The translations under genes were made by a program, and so were the position numbers. Positions 57,335 to 64,000 of a stretch of 64,000 bases of DNA are shown in pieces (the stretch's first letter is position 1; the number at the start of each line of letters is the position of its first letter). Source of the DNA: Amanita rubescens (Eukaryota > Basidiomycota > Agaricomycetes > Agaricales > Amanitaceae); contig WION01000024.1 of the NCBI GenBank assembly GCA_015039365.1, forward strand, positions 333,713 through 397,712, written 5' to 3'. The notes below the pieces were generated by a model, which saw nothing but the letters and a program-made list of their open reading frames with translations, was not told where the DNA came from and made no database searches.

Positions 57335-60300
57335 AACCATGTCCTTTCCCATTGATAACCTATCCGCCGCTGCTACTCCAGCCACTTCAACGGTCGTCGA
57401 GGAAACCATCCCTCCGACCCCTTCTAGAGAGGAATCGCCCACGCCATTGCCAATTCCTCCTCCCATCTGTATGTTACATTATACGTCCATCGGTACAGAA
57501 TGGTTCCCTATAATTCCTTCTGACGAGGAATTCATACCACGAGATGAAGATTCTTTATCTTCTAACTCATCTTATACCTTCCCACCATCGAACGCTTCTA
57601 CGATAGAAGAACTAATGCGAAACGTCACAGATATGGGGAACGCTATTCCCCCTAATACTCCTGTGTCACTTGAGATGCAGGAAATGGTAGCTCAAGTATT
57701 CGCCACCAGAGACCAAATGGTCATCACCTATGCACGCGGACCACGTCCCGATACTACCCCTGAAGATATCCGGATCATGCGAGAAGGACTACTCATGTTT
57801 AACACCACCGCCTTTACTATGGGAATTCCTCCCATCGACGAAGAACTCGTAAACAACTACCTTGAAAGAGCAAGGACCATTGCCGCCACTAATGCTGCAA
57901 CCACTGCCGCCATCTCTGCTGCTGCTAATGCTGTCACCGCCGAACTTGATGTTGTCACCGCTAACGCCATCACCGACGACGAGATCAATGAAAGACTCGT
58001 CAATCCCATCTCGATCCCTATTGTCTTCCCAGAAAACACCCCATCGCCAAGGCCCCTTTACACCCCGTTGGATCTAATGAGGGAAACCCACGCTCGATCC
58101 ATGAGCCCAGTGCCTAGACTTCCTGCCGAAGGACCCATTCCTAGGTTTCTATTTCAGCACGCTTCTGTTAATGACGACAATTTCAACATACCCGCACCCG
58201 ACATCCCCGCCATAAACGTCATCTTGACGCATTACGCCATCCCCTCCTTCGTCGATCCGATAATTCGACGAGCCTTTTACAGAATCTGGACGTTGTTCAC
58301 GTCCTGGACCTTTGCCAACAACTATCTGTTCATCTTGAATAGATATGTTCGCCCTGATCTGATGGCCCTCGTCAACATCATCGTTAATCTCACCCGCCGG
58401 TTCCGAGAACCGCAACGCAACCGCTGGATCACTTTGATGATCTGGAATAATATTCATTGGTTCTGTGATCTACGAGGAGATGTATACCTCGAAGAAGCGA
58501 CCCATCTCACCACTGCCGGACATCGTCATCATTTCATCCAACCAACACGACAACCCGCTTTAGACACCGGCATGGCCTGGATGCACGGACGTCCTGTGTT
58601 TCCCCGCACTCCCGTCAATGCTACATTCGAACGTATTCGAACCCTTAGTGACCGTCTCAACCCGATGATGACTCCTGATGGTTGGGATGTGACTATATTA
58701 CGACAACTACAAACAACGATTAACAATCTCGTATGGAGACATGATCGTAACCCTAATAGACCCAATACCAACAACGAATACCAAGACGCCGCCGTTATCG
58801 CACTCCAAACAGGACATACAATTGAAGGACACGATGTCCCTATCCCTGAAAACCCGACACGCCGCACTATCTTTCATCTACACGGACCCGATCCCTCAGC
58901 TGAACGGTTAGTATCATTTGAACCGAATAACCTAGCCTTCGACGGAGAAGATATTCCTGGAACCCAAGGCTGTTACATGTGCGGAGGTCCACACCACACC
59001 ACTGAACACCATCAACGAAGAGAAATGCGTCGAGGACCAGTGCATGAAGAAACACCCCCTCCCGCATATCCGGATGCTGTATTTCAACCGCCGCCGCCCA
59101 CACCATTCGAACAAATCCCCGAACGACGAATGGCTGCCGCTTCACCGGTTACCAGTATTGATTCCGCCCAACTCGAACAAGGCGAACCTTCCCCCACCTG
59201 TTAAGCCGGCTTAATTCGCCTAATTAGCCAGGGACACCGATTGAGTGTCCCGTGCTAATTAGCCAGCATTCTGGCTCTACGTCACACTTTCAATAATTCT
59301 GATAATTATATAGAGAGATTTTGGTTAAGTTGCTTTTCCCACAACTAAAAATGAGGGTATTACCATTTCTGGAAGGTGGGGGATATGTTTGCACATGTTA
59401 TCACAACTCAGGAATAAGGGATAATTGCATTATTTGGTAAGATAGGCAGATTCCAAATAAGGTAAGCAAGTCAGGATACTTTTTTTGACAAGTGTGAGCA
59501 TATTAAGAAGCTTGTTCCCATGGTTGTTTGGCAGTGTTTTTATGGGAAAATGATATGGGTATCATCAGGCAACATTTCTTTTACAGATTTTGACAAGAGG
59601 GTTGTGACAGGCAAGCATGTGATCCCATACAGTGTGGGGGTGTATGAGATGAGAGCAGGTGACATGCCTATGTTAAAAATGCAAAAGCATTTAAAACAGT
59701 ATTTTGCAAATATCTTGTGTTTGGCCTTGTTTGGGAATATAATTCTTGCACCACCTTGATCACATGATTTTTCCAGATTTTTCAAGATTTTTTGGCAGCC
59801 TTTCAAATTTTCGACACAAAGCGTTTAAAACAGTATTTTGCAAATATCTTGAGTTTGGCATTGTTTGGCATGTTCATTTCCACACCACTCTGATCACACG
59901 ATTTTTCTGCATTTTTCACTATTTTTTCAATATTTTTCCCACGGTCACACAGTACTAGTAGTATCACAAATGAGACTACAAAGACTACATTAAAAAGTGC
60001 GGATTCCAAATGGTCAAATTTCTAAAAAGGAAATTGTCCAGTGGCGGATTTCCAAAAATGGAAATAGCGCCCTTCGGACTTGCCATTTTGGGACATATCT
60101 GCTCACTGTTGCTGATGATGAGCAGCAAGAAATGGCAATATCTCCCTTAATACTGAATGTTTTTGTGGCGCTTTTTTTGGAACATATTCCTTATATGTAT
60201 ATGCACCTATCCACCATGTTAGAATGCAAAAAGTGCCAGTGGTTTCTGTCAGAATGCAACATGTCCTGCTCACTGTTGACAACAGTGAGGAGCAACAAAT

Positions 60301-62342
60301 GACAATATCTCCATCAATACTGGTTATTTCTGTGGCGCTTTTTTTGGTATTTCCCTATTAGGCATATAGGAAGGCACTTGGAATGTCAGAATGCAAATAG
60401 TATGTACCAATCAGCCATAAATAAAATTGGTGTGCTCACCGTCTGCCATGATGAGCAGCCATATCTCCACCAAAACAAGATCTTTTTGTGGCGCTGTTTT
60501 GGATTTTGATTTCTTATGATAACAGAGTGTCATTCAGGGTGTCTGGAAGGAGATTGCCCTGCTGATTAATGTGTAACTTTCAGTTTCATGATAAATGTCT
60601 GAACATGATACAGAAAGAGTGGCTGACAAGTTGACATGTCAGGATAAATGGGACATTCCACTTGATCTTGCCTAGGGATCCTCTGTTGTGACCCTCCCAA
60701 TGTTTATCTTTGTTATGTGTGATCCCAAATCAAAAAAAGCGCCACAGAAAGATCTTGTTTTGGTGGAGATATGGCTGCTCATCATAGCAGACAGTGAGCA
60801 CACCAATTTCATTTGTGGCATGATTGGTACATACTATTTGTATTCTGACATGCCAAACACCTTCCTATATCCCTAATGGGGACATACCAAAAAAAGCGCC
60901 ACAGAAATAACCAGTATTGATGGAGATATTGTCATTTGTTGCTCCTCACTGTTGTCAACAGTGAGCAGGACATGTTGCATTCTGACAGAAACCACTGGCA
61001 CTTTTTGCATTCTAACATGGTGGATAGGTGCATATACATATAAGGAATATGTTCCAAAAAAAGCGCCACAAAAACATTCAGTATTAAGGGAGATATTGCC
61101 ATTTCTTGCTGCTCATCATCAGCAACAGTGAGCAGATATGTCCCAAAATGGCAAGTCCGAAGGGCGCTATTTCCATTTTTGGAAATCCGCCACTGGACAA
61201 TTTCCTTTTTAGAAATTTGACCATTTGGAATCCGCACTTTTTAATGTAGTCTTTGTAGTCTCATTTGTGATACTACTAGTACTGTGTGACCGTGGGAAAA
61301 ATATTGAAAAAATAGTGAAAAATGCAGAAAAATCGTGTGATCAGAGTGGTGTGGAAATGAACATGCCAAACAATGCCAAACTCAAGATATTTGCAAAATA
61401 CTGTTTTAAACGCTTTGTGTCGAAAATTTGAAAGGCTGCCAAAAAATCTTGAAAAATCTGGAAAAATCATGTGATCAAGGTGGTGCAAGAATTATATTCC
61501 CAAACAAGGCCAAACACAAGATATTTGCAAAATACTGTTTTAAATGCTTTTGCATTTTTAACATAGGCATGTCACCTGCTCTCATCTCATACACCCCCAC
61601 ACTGTATGGGATCACATGCTTGCCTGTCACAACCCTCTTGTCAAAATCTGTAAAAGAAATGTTGCCTGATGATACCCATATCATTTTCCCATAAAAACAC
61701 TGCCAAACAACCATGGGAACAAGCTTCTTAATATGCTCACACTTGTCAAAAAAAGTATCCTGACTTGCTTACCTTATTTGGAATCTGCCTATCTTACCAA
61801 ATAATGCAATTATCCCTTATTCCTGAGTTGTGATAACATGTGCAAACATATCCCCCACCTTCCAGAAATGGTAATACCCTCATTTTTAGTTGTGGGAAAA
61901 GCAACTTAACCAAAATCTCTCTATATAATTATCAGAATTATTGAAAGTGTGACGTAGAGCCAGAATGCTGGCTAATTAGCACGGGACACTCAATCGGTGT
62001 CCCTGGCTAATTAGGCGAATTAAGCCGGCTTAACAGGTGCCTTCCCCACTTACTGAAAGAAGACAACGAGGAACAAATACTCGTCCTCCGAGTAACCGTT
62101 TTACGACCAACTCTACCGGGCCCCCACCGTCACGACGAAACCTTGGAAACCGCCGAGGCCAATCCATACGAGGACAATCGACACGACCCGTCGCCACTAT
62201 GACCGCCTCGAACACACGAGAAGAGCGACCGACTCTTCAAGAACGACTTACTGACAACCGCCGCCGCCGTCGTCATCCCTGGCGAGGAAATGAAGACTCT
62301 TACACCTACGACAGCGATGCCGAACACAATCGTGATACGTAA
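57279..62342 (+). pseudogene. Chromovirus copy 2 ORF3, split by the fold-back element
   Basis: The segments are 57279-59194 and 62048-62342. Joined without the insert and one 8-bp duplication they make exactly 737 codons with no internal stop, so this copy was intact before the insertion. It has the same architecture as copy 1: a Pro/Thr-rich start, an Ala-rich helical stretch, an aromatic helical block, a Cys/His cluster (CYMCGGPHHTTEHH) and an Arg-rich tail. The insert truncates the protein at 59204. Confidence 0.75.
59195..62039. mobile_element. Fold-back (giant palindrome) element with 8-bp target duplication
   Basis: The left arm 59195-60350 is the exact inverse of 60884-62039 (about 1.16 kb each; paired positions sum to 121234). 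The inner arms (about 60350-60480 and 60750-60884) match only imperfectly around an unpaired centre. Ends read CACCTGTTAAGCCGGCTTAA. CCTTCCCC is duplicated at 59187-59194 and 62040-62047, while chromovirus copy 1 has it once (about 45619). Arms contain internal direct repeats (units with GTGGCGCTTTTTTTGG at about 60166, 60333 and 60487; AAAACAGTATTTTGCAAATA at about 59693 and 59827). No transposase is encoded, so it is non-autonomous. An 8-bp duplication fits several superfamilies (hAT, Zisupton-like). Confidence 0.9.
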
Positions 62343-62399
62343 TCACAAGAAAATTCAATATTCGGTGAATATTGGACTTCGTATGTAGGAGAAGGGCTA

Positions 62400-62830
62400 T
62401 GTTACAAACGTACGTCATGGCCTATCTTTTTCTCATCTTATCATCTATGTCATCCCTCCTACGTCATTGATTGCATATGCGTTCCTTCTGGAACATTCAT
62501 CGTTTATCATATGCCAATTATCTTTATCACATGTATGTTCGTTTTCACATGTTAACCGTTTCATTATCACATGCAACCGTTTTCATTATCACATGCATAT
62601 ATACTTACCATATTTACGTATGTACTCTGTACTATATAAAACACGCAAATATACGACTAGACCTCAGTCTAGTTTTAACAGTCAAATCTGTCTCGTTATC
62701 GTATAACCTCCCATGAGGACTTATCCGATAACACTCTTATTTCTTGAACGTTCTTAAGTGCCGGAATTCCCTTGAGGAACCTACGGTGCCTGATAGGCTT
62801 GACTTATCAAGTGAACGAACAAACGTAACA
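62400..62830 (+). repeat. 3' LTR of chromovirus copy 2
   Basis: Identical to 51480-51910 over 431 bp; preceded by the purine tract AGGAGAAGGG (about 62387-62396). Confidence 0.95.
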
Positions 62831-63731
62831 GTTATCGTCAACGAAGGTTGGCGATATAACAAAGATCGTGGATCGCCTTGGATCCACAACACTAAACCGG
62901 AAGAGTGGTCCTATGGACCACCAAACAATGCCCATGTCCAATTCAGGCCAGTCACCAAAAACGACTGGCATAAGGGTAATCGTCAATGGAAAAATAAGAC
63001 GAATATCCCTAATGCTTTGGATTCGGATGCATACCGCCAACATTTCCTTGGCATCGCATCTGACGAAAGGGGCAGAATTCCTCTTCCGGAGGAGATCACT
63101 CAAATATACAAAAAAGGAAAGGTAAATACACCTTTTAACGTATATAAGACCCAACTAAAACGTAATACAGAACAAAAAGGATGGCGAAAGTCAACAACAC
63201 CTACCTGGAGTAGATGTGCCCCCAACATTGCAAGTTGGGGATATATCGTATCTAAAACTCGAGCCCAAAGCAGAGCGGCTGGAGTGTTTCCTTCAAATCA
63301 AGAGGGAACAGAAGTGAAAAGGGTTGTTGACGAATATAGTAATGACATGGGAATATGGCAGGAAACTGGAAGGCTTCCCGGACGGTATAAAGACTTTCCT
63401 CACATAAAATTACCTAAAGAATCTATTTTCGACAAACCTGTCGATGATAGAGACAATAGGAGGGCTAGATTCGCATCTAACCCTGTGACGGAAATTCGAT
63501 ATTACATACCTGAAAGGACGTATAAAAAAGATATTCCCTAGTTTACTTTCTAGTATAGACACTAGATAGTAAAATACTATATTCTTGTCATTTTAACATG
63601 AACGACATTAAGCTTAAGAAATCAGGACGGAAATTACATCATCACATATATTCTTATGCCTTATTATTATTTGAACCTTTTCTTACGAAAAATCTTCTTA
63701 GATTTTAAACAAACTTAACCAAAGTAAGAAA

Positions 63732-64000
63732 ATGTCTTCTTCCAATTCGATAAACTCCATTGTTCCTGTCCTTACCGGATCAAATTGGCTTGCATTCGAA
63801 AGACTTATGACTGCGTACTTGAACAGTCAAGGTCTTGGTGCACATATTGATCCTAAACTTGATTGGCCCAGAGATCTTGAACCGTCTGAAAAGGCAGCAA
63901 TCAAGACATCTGACATAAAGCCAGATCAATTAAAAACCCTTAAAGAAATTCGTAAAGAATATGTCGAATTCAAAGAGGACAATATGAAAGCCAAGGGTTA
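63732..64000 (+). CDS. Copia-type Gag, N-terminal part (cut by window end)
   Basis: The ATG at 63732 opens a frame that starts MSSSNSINSIVPVLTGSNWL followed by AFERLMTAYLNSQGL. The LTGSNWLAFERLMTAYL pattern is typical of the N-terminus of Ty1/copia Gag polyproteins (DUF4219/UBN2-like). It lies 190 bp after the extra ORF and is presumably followed by the zinc knuckle and pol outside the window. Confidence 0.75.
   Translation, partial: MSSSNSINSIVPVLTGSNWLAFERLMTAYLNSQGLGAHIDPKLDWPRDLEPSEKAAIKTSDIKPDQLKTLKEIRKEYVEFKEDNMKAKG

Larger units (their letters stand above)
51480..62830 (+). mobile_element. Ty3/gypsy chromovirus copy 2 (with a nested fold-back element)
   Basis: Identical 431-bp LTRs (51480-51910 and 62400-62830) are flanked by the duplication GTTAT (51475-51479 and 62831-62835). 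It is the same family as 37906-46406, with gag, pol, ORF3 and the self-priming site. Without the 2.85-kb fold-back and its duplicated 8 bp the element would be about 8.5 kb. LTR identity means a very recent insertion, yet RT already carries a nonsense codon (54800-54802). Confidence 0.95.
50935..63541 (+). pseudogene. Extra copia 5' ORF, split by chromovirus copy 2
   Basis: The segments are 50935-51479 and 62831-63541. Removing the inserted element and one copy of the GTTAT duplication leaves 1251 nt, exactly 417 codons with stop, so the ORF was intact when hit. The first part is Pro/Ser-rich with a Cys/His cluster (CHCSHPDAIHHVHRC) that could bind zinc, then a KYAKAAKA-like basic patch. The second part is rich in Trp, Arg and Asp (for example EEWSYGPPNNAHVQF) with no family I recognise. 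Copia elements normally begin with gag; this ORF precedes it. An in-frame ATG also lies at 50875. Confidence 0.7.
49005..64000 (+). mobile_element. Ty1/copia-type element with an extra 5' ORF (incomplete at window end)
   Basis: A 705-bp 5' LTR (TGTTGAA...TTCAACA, 49005-49709) is followed at once by a 12-nt primer site matching the anticodon arm of initiator tRNA-Met. Then come a long ORF-free leader, an extra ORF of about 416 codons (split by chromovirus copy 2) and the start of a copia-type Gag at 63732. Pol and the 3' LTR lie outside the window. It sits in exon 1 of NACHT-ankyrin copy 2; the 5 bp before it are TCCTG. Confidence 0.85.

Noticed and set aside
59520..61714. Mirrored pairs of ORFs (for example 59520-59759 and 61475-61714) as genes
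   Set aside because: They are the same sequence read from the two arms of the palindrome; short, with no domain features and no conserved-protein look.
59195..62039. Palindrome as an assembly artefact
   Set aside because: An 8-bp target duplication, a clean insertion point relative to chromovirus copy 1, and diverged inner arms around a unique centre all argue for a real element, though long-read proof is not available here.
1..64000. tRNA, rRNA or other structural RNA genes
   Set aside because: I looked for cloverleaf B-box-like sequence and rRNA words and found none I could support; only the primer-site match to initiator tRNA-Met was seen.

Overview
The window looks like basidiomycete (probably Agaricomycete) nuclear DNA. 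Genes are compact and split by introns of about 45-57 nt (GT...AG with CTRAC-like branch sites). Coding content includes F-box, RING and ubiquitin-like-tail proteins, a TET/JBP-type dioxygenase, an Erv41-type ER vesicle protein, ARG7-type ornithine acetyltransferase and a NACHT-ankyrin STAND protein. Much of the rest is transposon sequence. Species cannot be told from sequence alone.

Layout. 1-3060 holds two copies of a degenerate interspersed repeat, C-rich sequence with no convincing gene, a decayed F-box-like remnant and one end of a DNA transposon. 3610-5128 is a TET/JBP-family 2OG-Fe(II) dioxygenase gene. 5896-9645 is a 3.75-kb element with 18-bp terminal inverted repeats and GATCA-rich subterminal arrays; its interior (about 6961-9158) is an almost unbroken chain of short, mutually unrelated hairpins. 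10030-23853 is the gene-rich core: a small membrane protein, a broken conserved gene, a ubiquitin-like-tail gene whose 3' end runs into 13 tandem copies of a complete 67-nt intron, an F-box gene, a tail-anchored coiled-coil protein, a RING protein, Erv41 and ARG7. A NACHT-ankyrin gene follows on the minus strand (24203-28718).

28740-33450 is intergenic and repeat-derived sequence around one intact prolyl-4-hydroxylase-like oxygenase gene (31184-32613). From about 33450 a decayed segmental duplication repeats the Erv41 fragment, ARG7 and NACHT-ankyrin block. Its NACHT-ankyrin copy is split by a Ty3/gypsy chromovirus (37906-46406, 5-bp target duplication TTCAC) and its first exon is cut by a Ty1/copia element that starts at 49005 and leaves the window.

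The copia element is split by a second copy of the same chromovirus (51480-62830, identical 431-bp LTRs, target duplication GTTAT). That chromovirus is itself split in its third ORF by a 2.85-kb fold-back palindrome (59195-62039, 8-bp target duplication CCTTCCCC). The result is a dated nest: duplication, then copia, then gypsy, then fold-back.

The chromoviruses carry a Tf1-like self-priming signature: 12 nt after the LTR are complementary to the predicted 5' end of the element's own RNA. They also have a conserved -1 slippery heptamer at the gag stop, a C-terminal chromodomain and an unusual third ORF of about 735 codons. The copia element has a copia-type primer site matching the anticodon arm of initiator tRNA-Met and an extra about 416-codon ORF ahead of gag. 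All splice and frame statements come from reading the sequence; no alignment, folding or database search was run.
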